Shown piece by piece: positions 23,785 to 33,254 of a DNA stretch of 64,000 nt. The notes under the pieces are model-generated. The model was not told the DNA's origin. It saw only the letters and a program-made list of their open reading frames with translations, and made no database searches. A program made the translations under genes and the position numbers. The number at the start of each line of letters is the position of its first letter. Positions within the stretch are counted from its first letter, which is position 1. The stretch is from Giesbergeria sp. (GTDB taxonomy: Bacteria > Pseudomonadota > Gammaproteobacteria > Burkholderiales > Burkholderiaceae_C), in the NCBI RefSeq assembly GCF_028686475.1, contig NZ_JAQUCA010000007.1:89390-153389 (forward strand). Direction: 5' to 3'.

Positions 23785-24593
23785 AACCCTTAGTGGGGGC
23801 CGCAGTCTTGGTCTTTGCCGTCGCTCAAGCGCACGCACAACGAATTGAACACGTTGGCCCTGTGAGTGGTGGAGAAGTTGCGCCGACACAAGTAGAAATG
23901 CGCGCTGATTTATTAACCTCAGCACGGATGATTTTTCCGCCTGCATGGAATGGATTTGCACAGAAGGGCTTGGATACTCGCCGCGCCAGTGCAGTACGAA
24001 TTCAATCGGGCGAGCCGTGGCTGGCTGCCTTGGATCGATGGCTCGCTCAAGAGCGCTTGACCGCACGCTTGGACTGGAACGCACGCAATTTTTACCTGCG
24101 CCCTGCGGCTGACATTCAGCCTGCGCCATACCTCAGCTACCAAGCACCGCCACAGCAGAACTACCAGCAACCAGCGCCTTACTACCCACCCAATTCCCAG
24201 CAACCAGCAGCTTACTATCCACCCGCCCAACAGCAGCAACCCTATGTTTATCAAGCACCCCAGCAGATGGGGTATCCCGGTTCCGTGGGTCAACCGCAAT
24301 ATGGCGGCCCTCCCGCTCGTAACTGGGCCATCCTCACCAGCGACATCCGCCTCGAAACAACCCTCGAACGCTGGGCCAGAGAAGGTGGCTACCGCTTAAT
24401 TTGGGATGCTGACAAGCACATCCTGATTTCTGCGGCAGACCAATTTACAGGCACCTTGCCTGATGCTATCAATCGGGTTTTGAACTCTCCAGCTATCCGC
24501 GATAGCGATTATCCCCTTGAAGCTGTTTTTTACGCTAATACCCCCCCAGTCATTCGCATCACCCGCTTGGGCGATCAGTCGGTTAAGGAGTAA
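23778..24593 (+). CDS. TcpQ-domain pilus protein (PilL/PilM-like)
   Basis: 271 aa. Signal peptide (MLKPLVGAAVLVFAVAQAHA), an N-terminal domain with PWLAALDRWLAQERL, a linker of YYPP and QQ repeats, and a C-terminal domain WAILTSDIRLETTLERWARE continuing into a GGYRLIWDADKHILISAA segment. This pattern, in which an R-L-x-x-(T/A)-L-x-x-W segment precedes a Y-x-(L/V)-x-W-D stretch, is the TcpQ domain of type IVb pilus systems. TcpQ-type proteins help the PilN secretin reach the outer membrane. pilN follows 5 bp later. Confidence 0.82.
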   Translation: MLKPLVGAAVLVFAVAQAHAQRIEHVGPVSGGEVAPTQVEMRADLLTSARMIFPPAWNGFAQKGLDTRRASAVRIQSGEPWLAALDRWLAQERLTARLDWNARNFYLRPAADIQPAPYLSYQAPPQQNYQQPAPYYPPNSQQPAAYYPPAQQQQPYVYQAPQQMGYPGSVGQPQYGGPPARNWAILTSDIRLETTLERWAREGGYRLIWDADKHILISAADQFTGTLPDAINRVLNSPAIRDSDYPLEAVFYANTPPVIRITRLGDQSVKE

Positions 24594-24598
24594 TTTTA

Positions 24599-26350
24599 AT
24601 GCAAAAGAAAATAAAAGTATCTGTGCTTGGCTGTGCTGTCGTTGCATTGACAACTGGTTGTGCCGCAAATTTGGATCAGCGAATTACTACCCAAAATCAA
24701 ACCTTGCCTGATGGCGCTATTGCAGCATCACTACATTCTCAGCCATCTACCTACGGCGCAACAGGCCATGTTGCAGCCCGTGGCGCTGATTTGCAGCGCA
24801 CACAATTAGTCCGCTACGCCTCGTCACCTTGGATTGGCGGTATTCAAAGTGTGTCGAAAATGGAAGACAAGCTGCCTGCGATTTTCAATGAAATCTTTGT
24901 TCTCGATTTTGGAACCAGCCAAGTTTCTCTGCCGGTAGTCGCTGCCCGATTGACCCGCCTGACCAACATCCCGGTGCGCGTGCGAATGGACGAAAGTACC
25001 CAAAATGGCGCTGGTCGCGCATCCCAAGGCTCCTCCGCCGGTGCAAGGCCACGGCCAGCCGCCCTTCCTACACCTATTCTGCAACCTGGCGCACCCCTGC
25101 CCAAGCTGCTCAATGGTACTGCCGCTGCTGATTTGAATGCTGGACTGCCAACCAGCGCCGTTTCCGCCGAAGCAGAAATCACTGTGGATGCGGTTAATAT
25201 GAAGTGGAATGGTCGCCTGCGCGATTTTCTCGATCACCTAACCAACACCTTGTCGCTGTCGTGGGAATACAAAGACGGCGCGGTTGTCATCATGCGATTG
25301 GTGTCGGAAACCTATGAGGTGGCGGCTTTCCCCGGTGTCCAAAATTTCTCCATGTCCTCTGGTGGCAGTGGTACGGGCAAGAGTGGCAGTAGCGATGCGG
25401 GCATGGACAGCCAAAACAACACCTCTGTCTCCCAGCAGGGCAGCATGGATGTGCGCCAAAGCCTGCTCAAGACCGTTCAGGAACTCATCTCCAAAGTTCC
25501 AGGTAGCAGCGTCACATGGGCCGATGGCTCAGGTCGCATGGTGGTTGTGACATCCAAAGAAGCACAGGCTTCTGTGCGTGAATTTCTGCGTAAAGAAAAC
25601 AAGGCACTTCGCACGATGGTCAATGTGACCTTCGATTTGTATTCGGTGAAAACGAAAGATACCGATGAAAAGGGCGTGAATTGGACAAGCGTTTTCCAGT
25701 CCCTGAACCAAAAATACGGTGTCAATTTTAGCTCTCCGGGCCTACTCACTGGTGCAACGGTGGGAGTGCTGGGCGGCAACATGACGTGGGGTAATGGCAC
25801 TACCACTACCTCCGCCATGCTGGCCTTACTTAGCCAATACGGCGAAACATCCCAACACCGCCCAATCTCCATCACTACCCTCAATGGCATGTGGGATACA
25901 AAATCTCGCGTCTCCACTGATGGCTATTTGAAAGAAACTACGCCCGGTATGTCCAGTTCCTCGGGGGCCGCTGGCGCTCCAGGACTGAAAACTGATACGG
26001 TGACTACAGGCGATCAATTTGCCGTGCTACCTTACGTCCAGCAGGATAACAACATCATCCTCAAATACTCTATCAATCTCTCCGATTTGATTGGTATGTT
26101 TGATGTGACCACTGGTAGCGGCGATACTTTGCAAAAAGTTCAAACCCCAAAAATTGAAGCCGTCAACGCATCTTCAACCATCTCTCTTGCACCGGGTCAA
26201 ACTGCCGTTATCACGGGCCTGTCACGCACTATTGCTAAACGCGATGATTCTCGCTTAGGCCAAGATATTCCTGTTGTGCTAGGTGGCTCACGCAAACTCG
26301 AATTCCAACGTGAACACTTCTTGATTTTGGTGCGAGCAACTCCTTTGTGA
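24599..26350 (+). CDS. pilN: PilN-type secretin lipoprotein of a type IVb pilus
   Basis: 583 aa. Lipobox VALTTGC (Cys about residue 21), then an N-domain, a Gly/Ser-rich insertion (SGGSGTGKSGSSDAGMDSQN) and the C-terminal secretin domain, with ISLAPGQTAVITGLSRTIAK followed by RDDSRLGQDIPVVLGGSRKL, the conserved final beta-barrel strands of type II/IVb secretins. It forms the outer-membrane ring through which the pilus passes. Its place between a TcpQ protein and PilO2 matches R64. Confidence 0.92.
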   Translation: MQKKIKVSVLGCAVVALTTGCAANLDQRITTQNQTLPDGAIAASLHSQPSTYGATGHVAARGADLQRTQLVRYASSPWIGGIQSVSKMEDKLPAIFNEIFVLDFGTSQVSLPVVAARLTRLTNIPVRVRMDESTQNGAGRASQGSSAGARPRPAALPTPILQPGAPLPKLLNGTAAADLNAGLPTSAVSAEAEITVDAVNMKWNGRLRDFLDHLTNTLSLSWEYKDGAVVIMRLVSETYEVAAFPGVQNFSMSSGGSGTGKSGSSDAGMDSQNNTSVSQQGSMDVRQSLLKTVQELISKVPGSSVTWADGSGRMVVVTSKEAQASVREFLRKENKALRTMVNVTFDLYSVKTKDTDEKGVNWTSVFQSLNQKYGVNFSSPGLLTGATVGVLGGNMTWGNGTTTTSAMLALLSQYGETSQHRPISITTLNGMWDTKSRVSTDGYLKETTPGMSSSSGAAGAPGLKTDTVTTGDQFAVLPYVQQDNNIILKYSINLSDLIGMFDVTTGSGDTLQKVQTPKIEAVNASSTISLAPGQTAVITGLSRTIAKRDDSRLGQDIPVVLGGSRKLEFQREHFLILVRATPL

Positions 26351-26364
26351 AGGAATCGTAGATT

Positions 26365-27657
26365 ATGAGTACGATTGTCTTTTACGAGAAAAACGTTGCG
26401 CTGGCCTGCGGTTTACGCTGGTCAGTTCTGGGGGGAATGAAAAAGTCCCAGAATAATTCGGAAATCCGCAAAACAGCAAAAACTATTTCCGCCGATCTTT
26501 TTGCTATCGATCTGTTTGAGGAAGCAAAATACCTTGGCCTCTACACAAAAAACATCAGCATTACTGCCAACTTAACAAAGGAAGAAAAGCGAAGCAAAGT
26601 TCACTCACTTGCGTTGGTGTTTATCAATGCTATACAGCAATCCTCTGACGTGGATCGTTCTTCGATTTATGCTATTTTGGTTGCCATGCCGCCCACCGAT
26701 AAGCAAGGCGAAACACGCGCCGTTGTCATTATCGAAGGCGGACGTGTAGTGCATGATGGCATCGAAAACCGGGTTCGGGCCACAGAGTTGGTTACAGAGC
26801 ATCGTACCCGTCAATCGAAATACCGCGTGTTTTGTGATCTGGATGAGTATGAAGATGCTATTACGCTCGATTGGCCTGATCTGGTCGAGTATGCAGACAA
26901 ACATACCCTGTGCAGCTCAGTTCCAACCAATCCAGCAAAGTACCTGGCAGTCGCTGTGGGTGTGCTTGGCCTTAGCCTGTATGCAGCATACCATGTGTTG
27001 GTGGTTATTCCAGAAAAAGAGGCCGAGGCCGCACGCAGGCAAGCAGAACTCGATAAAACGCCCATTTATCTGCAAACTTTAGGGCAGGAAATGGAACGGG
27101 TTGGCTGGTCGGTGGATTCGATAAACAAGTTCATCGATAAGCTCAAGCAGGAACCCTATTTCTATAAGGGTTGGTCGCTCAAAAATATGGATTGCAATAT
27201 CTCTCAGTGCAATGAGACTTGGGAGCGGCACGGGGGCTTGCTTACTGATTTACTGCAAATACGAAGCAATAGCCGCTATGTCCCTGAAGAATCAGTTTCT
27301 GACAAAACAGCTGTAGTCCATACCCCAAATCAGGGGGATGCCATGAAGCTAACACTGGACATGCTGCCACAAAAAGGTATTCCTGTTCATTTGGCTATCA
27401 AGCCCGCGCTAAATACTTTAGAAAATGCTGGCGCTATGGCACAAATTGCCGAAACCATGACTTGGCCTGTAATGCCAATGGACGGTGTACGGCCTGAAGT
27501 CGTGGTTAGTAGAACGCGCCTTGAATTGTCCTACACGCTATCCATGATTCAGGACGGTTTGACACTATTGCCTAAAAACTTTGTTCCAGAGTCGCTGGTT
27601 ATTTCTGCCAATCAGGGTATGTCTATTTCAGTCCGTGGATTCGTTTATGAAAAATAA
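26365..27657 (+). CDS. pilO2: PilO2-type pilus assembly protein
   Basis: 430 aa. The N-terminal half is cytoplasmic, with GLRWSVLGG and an actin-like-fold feel. One membrane helix lies near residue 200 (YLAVAVGVLGLSLYAAYHVL), followed by a periplasmic domain with CNISQCNETW. The C-terminus contains SRTRLELSYTLSMIQDGLTLLP. These are features of PilO2, which links the cytoplasmic motor to the periplasmic alignment complex in R64-type thin pili. It overlaps pilP. Confidence 0.85.
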   Translation: MSTIVFYEKNVALACGLRWSVLGGMKKSQNNSEIRKTAKTISADLFAIDLFEEAKYLGLYTKNISITANLTKEEKRSKVHSLALVFINAIQQSSDVDRSSIYAILVAMPPTDKQGETRAVVIIEGGRVVHDGIENRVRATELVTEHRTRQSKYRVFCDLDEYEDAITLDWPDLVEYADKHTLCSSVPTNPAKYLAVAVGVLGLSLYAAYHVLVVIPEKEAEAARRQAELDKTPIYLQTLGQEMERVGWSVDSINKFIDKLKQEPYFYKGWSLKNMDCNISQCNETWERHGGLLTDLLQIRSNSRYVPEESVSDKTAVVHTPNQGDAMKLTLDMLPQKGIPVHLAIKPALNTLENAGAMAQIAETMTWPVMPMDGVRPEVVVSRTRLELSYTLSMIQDGLTLLPKNFVPESLVISANQGMSISVRGFVYEK

Positions 27658-28243
27658 CTTCAAAATTTTCACCGTATCTTCTGTGATTTGCACGCTGGGC
27701 CTATTTTCCAATGTGGCACAGGCTCAGGCGAATATGGATCAAGGCGGTCTGTCTGTGCGCGGCGCACCTGCTGTTGCCGCACCTGCGACTGAAGAAAAAA
27801 AGCTGCAACACTGGGATGCCAGTAAGCCTTTGACAGTTGGTGATATGTCAGAACTCCACCGCGCCAAGCTGACAGAGGAGTTTTTGGTGCAACACGGATT
27901 CACATCGGCACCTCCGCCTAAACCTGTGCTTACACAGGAAAAAGCAAAGCCACTGCCCAAGCCACCACACATCCTCAAGGTTCACGCTATTTACGGGGCA
28001 AAAACCAATTTGGCTGCTGATGTGGAATTCAACGGTTCGCTCCATACCGTTAAGGATGGATACTCTATTTTTGGTGAAGACATCGCTATCAAATTCTCCA
28101 AAGACATGAATGGCAAGCTGGCTGCTAATGCCGAAAAGCTACCCGAAAAAAATTGCAAACCTCGTAAAAAGGTTTCTTGCGAATCTAAAAAACTAGGTTC
28201 AATTCCATTGGCAACGGATGAAACCGTAGAGTGGAACCGCTGA
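27647..28243 (+). CDS. pilP: PilP-type pilus assembly protein
   Basis: 198 aa from the ATG at 27647, overlapping the PilO2 stop. Signal or anchor sequence (NNFKIFTVSSVICTLGLFSN), a Pro-rich linker (PPPKPVLTQEKAKPLPKPPH), then a compact domain HILKVHAIYGAKTNLAADVE with a VKDGYSIFGEDI loop, as in PilP of type IVb systems. It bridges the inner-membrane complex and the PilN secretin in the periplasm. Confidence 0.82.
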   Translation: MKNNFKIFTVSSVICTLGLFSNVAQAQANMDQGGLSVRGAPAVAAPATEEKKLQHWDASKPLTVGDMSELHRAKLTEEFLVQHGFTSAPPPKPVLTQEKAKPLPKPPHILKVHAIYGAKTNLAADVEFNGSLHTVKDGYSIFGEDIAIKFSKDMNGKLAANAEKLPEKNCKPRKKVSCESKKLGSIPLATDETVEWNR

Positions 28244-28254
28244 AAGGAATTCTC

Positions 28255-30123
28255 ATGGATTTGGTTAATTTATTTAGAAAAAAAAACAAAGAACAAGAAG
28301 AAGAAAGTGAAGTAAAAAAGCCATCCTCATCGGAGCGCCAAGTCTCAAAAGCTCAGGGAAATAAACGATTTCGCATCGATGGAAACGATGAAATCTATGA
28401 GCGGCGATCTGAAGGGGATGGTGATGGCGAGGAATCCCCTGCGCTGAATGTTATTCAAAAAATGGGGGAATTTCCTCCCCACAAAGATGTTTTAACGCAT
28501 CCAAATTCCAGTAATGTGGGGTTGCGTATTCCATTAAAAATGGAAGATAGCATTATTGCGATCAAGCTAGATGCTACTCGTGCCCGCATCGTCTATGACC
28601 CAGAATTTACAGATCAGGTTCTTCCGTATGTTGCCACGATTCAATCGGCGCTAAGTGAAGTTGGCTTATCTACAGGTGGCCCACCGCTTTATGCAGTAAG
28701 CAGCATTATTCGCGCAGTTCGACTCAATGCCGACCAAAACACTGGAGCGAACAAGTCTGCTGTTGGTTCTAAATCCGATGGTGCAAAACTGTTTCGAGAG
28801 TGGATTCAGATTGCCAAAGAAGAAAAAGCCACCGACGTGCATATTCGGATTTTGGATGGCGGGCAGGCGGAAGTGATGATGCGCGTCGATGGGGAGCTTG
28901 AGCCTATTAGCGGTGCAGACCGGGGATTGTTTACTGCACGCGATGCGCTTAACGCAATGAAAAGTGCCTATGAAGTGCTTTCGGATCGCCATAGCAACAA
29001 CATGGGCACTTTCAGCGAGGCAAGCACGCTGTCGTCCATGATTGATGCGGCCTTGGGTATCCCGAATGTCCGTTTGCGCTTTGCGTCGCTGCGCGGTTTG
29101 TATGGCCCTAAAGCTGTGGTGCGTCTGCTCTCGTCAAATGCCGGTGGCAAGGTGATGTCATTTGCTGAAATGGGCTTTGCACCTAGCCATGTCGAAATGT
29201 TTGAGCGTGCCCAACGCTTAGATGCGGGTGCCATTGGGCAAATGGGGGTGACAGGCTCTGGAAAAACCACTGCGGCCAAAACCTTCATCGAAACCCATCC
29301 CAAGTATGGCAGCGCTGCTTTTTACCAAGTGGCTGACCCGATTGAATACCCGATTTCGCAGATGCACCAGATTTATGTGCAGCGCAATCTAATGACTCTG
29401 AATGAGGCAGGAAAAAAAGACCCCTACAGCGAAGTGATCGAAGCCTTGCTACGCAACGACCCCGATTTGGTGGATGTGGGGGAGGTGCGTGATTTACTCA
29501 GTGCGCGGGCTATGGCCAACATTGCCAAGTCAGGCCACTTGTCCATGTTCACGCTGCACGTCGATTCCGTGGCGGGCGCTATCAACCGCCTAACCGACCC
29601 CAAAGTTGGTCTGACCCGAGAAGAACTCACGGGCGGCAAGATGATTGGCCTGCTGGACTACCAAGCCCTCGTGCCTTTGCTCTGCCCGCATTGCTCCCAA
29701 ACCAAAAATGAACTCATTTTCGATTTGAAGCGTAACGGTGACCCCAATTCTGAACGTGAGGAGCGATACGTCACCTATTTGGTGGACGTAATGAGCAAAA
29801 GATTCGGTTTAGACCCCAACATTCTACGCTGGCGAAATCAAAATGGCTGCGATCATTGTCGAAAGCGCGGCACAAAAGGGTTGACTATTTGTGCTGAGGT
29901 TTTGATGCCGGATGACGAATGGCTCGATTTCAGTGCTGAAAATAAAGACCGTGATGCTATTCGACGCTGGCGACACAATTACTCCGACCGGAACCCTGTA
30001 TCCGAAAACATGAATGGAAAACTCGTGATTGAACATGCTCTCTACAAGGCCCATGTGGGTTTGATTGACCCTCGCAGTGTGGAGCGGTTCGGTCAATTGG
30101 AGTCTTTGGAGCTTCTAAAGTGA
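28255..30123 (+). CDS. pilQ: PilQ-type assembly ATPase (GspE family)
   Basis: 622 aa. The ATG at 28255 has AAAGGA upstream, preferred over GTG 28231 inside pilP. Walker A GVTGSGKTTA (near residue 330), an Asp box, Walker B-like DPDLVDVGEVRD and His box SMFTLHVDS are all present. A CxxC pair (LLCPHCSQ) and a second one (CDHCRKRGTKG) give the zinc knot of GspE/PilQ ATPases. It powers pilus extension. The stop overlaps the GTG of pilR. Confidence 0.93.
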   Translation: MDLVNLFRKKNKEQEEESEVKKPSSSERQVSKAQGNKRFRIDGNDEIYERRSEGDGDGEESPALNVIQKMGEFPPHKDVLTHPNSSNVGLRIPLKMEDSIIAIKLDATRARIVYDPEFTDQVLPYVATIQSALSEVGLSTGGPPLYAVSSIIRAVRLNADQNTGANKSAVGSKSDGAKLFREWIQIAKEEKATDVHIRILDGGQAEVMMRVDGELEPISGADRGLFTARDALNAMKSAYEVLSDRHSNNMGTFSEASTLSSMIDAALGIPNVRLRFASLRGLYGPKAVVRLLSSNAGGKVMSFAEMGFAPSHVEMFERAQRLDAGAIGQMGVTGSGKTTAAKTFIETHPKYGSAAFYQVADPIEYPISQMHQIYVQRNLMTLNEAGKKDPYSEVIEALLRNDPDLVDVGEVRDLLSARAMANIAKSGHLSMFTLHVDSVAGAINRLTDPKVGLTREELTGGKMIGLLDYQALVPLLCPHCSQTKNELIFDLKRNGDPNSEREERYVTYLVDVMSKRFGLDPNILRWRNQNGCDHCRKRGTKGLTICAEVLMPDDEWLDFSAENKDRDAIRRWRHNYSDRNPVSENMNGKLVIEHALYKAHVGLIDPRSVERFGQLESLELLK

Positions 30124-31316
30124 GTCTGTTAAAAGACTTTCAGCAGTGGCTTAACCTGGGAGCCAACGGCTTCTGGGGCCAGCGTGCAGATATGTACCGG
30201 GATATTGCCCGTTCTATCGAAGGTAAGGAGCTTTTCCGAGACTTCGTAGAAGGTGAATTGACCATCGCGGTATCCAAAAGAACGCAGAACAAAGTGCGCG
30301 CCAAAGGCTTGATGCACATGCGTGCCCTCCTAGATGCAGGAGGATTGTCGCTGGCAGACATATTGATTGCCACGATGCCGAAGAAAGACCACATGGCCTT
30401 GGGTATTTTGCGTAAAAGCAATGAACCCATTGAGGCACTGAATAATTTGGCGAAAAACGTCGATGAACAAAAGGCCATGACCAAACTGGTCATGAAATCC
30501 TTAATTTCACCGATCACTTTGATACCTGTGGGCTTCATTTTTGCCTACGTCCTTGCTACGGTAGCCATTCCCGAGTTTGTTAAAACTGCACCGCCAGAAA
30601 TTTGGACTGGCTTCAACTATGTGGTGCGCGTTACTGCTGAAGCGTTTCAAGCCTATGGATTAATAACCTTTGCAGCATTGTCTGCCTTCACTGGTTGGCT
30701 GCTCATTTGGGGCTTACCCAACTTGACAGCGAACTGGCGGTTTGTAGCGGAAAGTGCTACTGGCAAAGAGCGCCTGATGTGGAATTTGATGTTCCCATTT
30801 CGCCCTGTGCTTCAAATGTACCGTGATATTCAGGGTACTCGCTTTCTGTCTGACCTTTCATTTTTGCTCAAATCTGGCATGTTGCTCCAAGATGCCCTTG
30901 AAACAATGATGAAAGATGCAACCCCTTGGATGCGTAAGCATTTGATGATGATTCTTGGGCACTTGCAGAAATATCCAGGTGATCACATTGGTGCATTCAG
31001 TCAGGGCGTGCTATCCCAGTTTATCGCAGGCCGTCTGCATAGTGCAGTTCGACGCGATTCCGGTCAATTCTCGAATGTGTTGGTAGATATTGGTAGCAAA
31101 GGTCAAGCCGATGCACAAGCTGCTTTGGGTGCCAGTGCATCTCGGTTTAGTGCTATTTTGCTCGTTAGCGTTATGAGCATCATTATTTTCTTTTATGGAG
31201 GCCAAGCAGCTATTATTAAATCAATTGAAGAAGCCAATAGTCCATCGGCTGTGACAAAGCGTGAAGCTGCACGCCAGCGTCAGCAGCAAAAAATGCAGGC
31301 AGATGCTAATAAATAG
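30120..31316 (+). CDS. pilR: PilR-type inner-membrane platform protein (GspF family)
   Basis: 398 aa from a GTG overlapping the pilQ stop. Three membrane helices (ITLIPVGFIFAYVLATVAI, LITFAALSAFTGWLLIWG, ILLVSVMSIIIFFYGGQA) separate two GspF-type cytoplasmic domains. The second contains RFLSDLSFLLKSGMLLQDAL, the conserved F-x-x-x-L-x-x-L-x-x-(S/A)-G signature. It is the platform on which PilQ acts. Confidence 0.92.
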   Translation: MSLLKDFQQWLNLGANGFWGQRADMYRDIARSIEGKELFRDFVEGELTIAVSKRTQNKVRAKGLMHMRALLDAGGLSLADILIATMPKKDHMALGILRKSNEPIEALNNLAKNVDEQKAMTKLVMKSLISPITLIPVGFIFAYVLATVAIPEFVKTAPPEIWTGFNYVVRVTAEAFQAYGLITFAALSAFTGWLLIWGLPNLTANWRFVAESATGKERLMWNLMFPFRPVLQMYRDIQGTRFLSDLSFLLKSGMLLQDALETMMKDATPWMRKHLMMILGHLQKYPGDHIGAFSQGVLSQFIAGRLHSAVRRDSGQFSNVLVDIGSKGQADAQAALGASASRFSAILLVSVMSIIIFFYGGQAAIIKSIEEANSPSAVTKREAARQRQQQKMQADANK

Positions 31317-31390
31317 TACCTAGCTGGAAAATCAGGGAATTTTCCCTTAATCAAAATTTTTATGTGTGTGTTAAAAAGGAGTTTTGTAAA

Positions 31391-31999
31391 ATGATGAACA
31401 TTTTTTCTTTATCCCGCCAGTTGGATCGTCGCGCCAAGCGAACCGCTCAACGAATGGTGCAGCGTGCTTGGCAGAAGGGTCAGAATGGCTTTTTGAGCTT
31501 GGAATTGGGTTTGGTGCTGCTGGTGGTTGCTGGTGCGATTGTGGCTGGTGTCTTGTCTTACCGCGACAACCTCCGAAAAACATCCATCAACAACAATACC
31601 CAGCAAATTTCCAGCATTGCCGCCAACCTGCGCTCGAAATATGGTCAGTCGAATATGTACGGCAGCGTGACAACTGCATTGGCTGTACGCTCGCAGGCAA
31701 TTCCTGAATTTCTGCGCGACGGTACTAATGCAACTGCAAGCAATAGCTTCGGCGGTGCTATTACTGTCACTCCAGTGACTCTGACAGGTGCGAATGATAG
31801 CGTTCAGTTGGTCTGGCCCAACGTGCCTGCTAATCAATGCTCTGACATTGTGACCAACGTCCAGCGTGAAATGCGCCAGATTACCGTGGGCACCACAAGC
31901 GTCAAGGCCAATAATGGTCAGATCAACTTGACTGCGCTGGAAACCGCCTGTGAGGCTTCGACAGCAGCGACTCTGAACTTTTGGATCGGTCGCTCTTAA
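31391..31999 (+). CDS. pilS: PilS, type IVb major prepilin
   Basis: 202 aa from the ATG at 31391, preceded by AAAAGGAG. It has a long basic leader ending QKGQNG, then FLSLELGLVLLVVAGAIVAG, the class III signal with Glu at mature position 5 and cleavage after Gly. The C-terminal domain has paired cysteines (NQCSDIV and TACEAS) as in PilS/BfpA pilins. It is the main structural subunit. No prepilin peptidase (PilU) is present in the operon, so a chromosomal PilD or a distant gene is presumably used. Confidence 0.92.
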   Translation: MMNIFSLSRQLDRRAKRTAQRMVQRAWQKGQNGFLSLELGLVLLVVAGAIVAGVLSYRDNLRKTSINNNTQQISSIAANLRSKYGQSNMYGSVTTALAVRSQAIPEFLRDGTNATASNSFGGAITVTPVTLTGANDSVQLVWPNVPANQCSDIVTNVQREMRQITVGTTSVKANNGQINLTALETACEASTAATLNFWIGRS

Positions 32000-32077
32000 T
32001 TGCGTGAAACCTGTTCTTCCTGGTTCATTATCAGGAAGAACATTTTATTAAAAATTCCATATACACCCCTATTCGTC

Positions 32078-33190
32078 ATGAAAAACCAAAACCTGTTCCG
32101 TATTTCCGCCAGCGCCGTTATGTTTTCTCTGCTTGCCGCATGTGGCGGCGGTGGTGGGGACGAAGGCCCAGAAAACACTATCGTTAAGCATGATGTTATG
32201 GGCGTAGATGCACCAAAATCAATCAGCGCGCAGGCCGGAAAAACCATCCCCCTTTTCGCATCCGCTGAAACCTTTGGCCCCAAAATTGCATCTATCGCTT
32301 GGGCCGCACAAGCTGCCAGTTCCGATGCCAGCGGTAGCATTTCTATTGCCGACTCCAATTGCGGTAGCGCTGAGACATCTTCGCGCGAAGTTCCGGGCCG
32401 TACAGGGTTTTTCGTTGACACGGTAAGCTGCTCGACTGATGCTATCATTCCTGCTAATGCCAAAGGCGTATTCAATATTTCTAGCATTATTACCGCTACC
32501 GACGGCAGCCAGCGTTCAGAAAATTTCTCACTCAATGTCATTCCTGTAACATCTATGCTCGATGTTGCTGTGACAGCTAAAGCACTTGATCCAGTAGTTT
32601 TAGCACAGCCTATTCGACTGAATGCTGTATCTTCTATTCAGGGTGTTGCGCCAACTACCAGTGTGAATACCACTTATGAATGGAGTGTTTTGTATTCTCC
32701 CGATAACGCTGAAGCGACATTACAGCGTGGTGCAGTCTTGGGCAATACATCCGAAGTGGGTGTCTTGCTCACCCAACCCGGCAAGTATGTTTTTGCCGTC
32801 AAAACCAGAGTCGATGATGGCCTGAAAGCTGTCACCAAAACCAATTATGTCTCTCTCGTGGCAGATGACTATCCAACCGCAAGTCCAATTGGATTTGCCC
32901 TGAATGCTGAAGCTGAACAGTCTTCTGTGCTGGTGGGTTCGCCAGCTCGTTTAGTCGCAATTCCCCATGCGCCATCTGGTATCCAAATTGATTCATTTGA
33001 ATATAAATGGACGCAAATTGGAGCTACCACGGCTGTTATTCACGCGAATAATGGGCGCTCCGTCATCATTACTTCACCTGTTGAAGGTGATTTAATGTTC
33101 TCTGTGGAAGTCACTGCTAAATCTGGCGGTTACAGTGAGAAGAAAACAGCCCTTGTCACTTTGCGGGTCAACTCTGCGACAGCCAACTAA
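32078..33190 (+). CDS. Surface lipoprotein with Ig/PKD-like domains
   Basis: 370 aa from the ATG at 32078. The N-terminus reads MKNQNLFRISASAVMFSLLA and then ACGGGGGDEGPE: lipobox L-L-A-A-C followed by a glycine tether. The remainder is beta-rich with Ig-like repeats (NTTYEWSVLYSPDNAEATL; FEYKWTQIGATTAVIHANNG). It lies between the major pilin and the PilV-like protein, so it may help pilus anchoring or adhesion. I do not recognise a named family. Confidence 0.7.
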   Translation: MKNQNLFRISASAVMFSLLAACGGGGGDEGPENTIVKHDVMGVDAPKSISAQAGKTIPLFASAETFGPKIASIAWAAQAASSDASGSISIADSNCGSAETSSREVPGRTGFFVDTVSCSTDAIIPANAKGVFNISSIITATDGSQRSENFSLNVIPVTSMLDVAVTAKALDPVVLAQPIRLNAVSSIQGVAPTTSVNTTYEWSVLYSPDNAEATLQRGAVLGNTSEVGVLLTQPGKYVFAVKTRVDDGLKAVTKTNYVSLVADDYPTASPIGFALNAEAEQSSVLVGSPARLVAIPHAPSGIQIDSFEYKWTQIGATTAVIHANNGRSVIITSPVEGDLMFSVEVTAKSGGYSEKKTALVTLRVNSATAN

Positions 33191-33254
33191 AAGCAGTATT
33201 GGGCTATAACCCACGCCCTAGTTAAAAGCTGGGGCGTTTTTTTTGGAGCGAGTA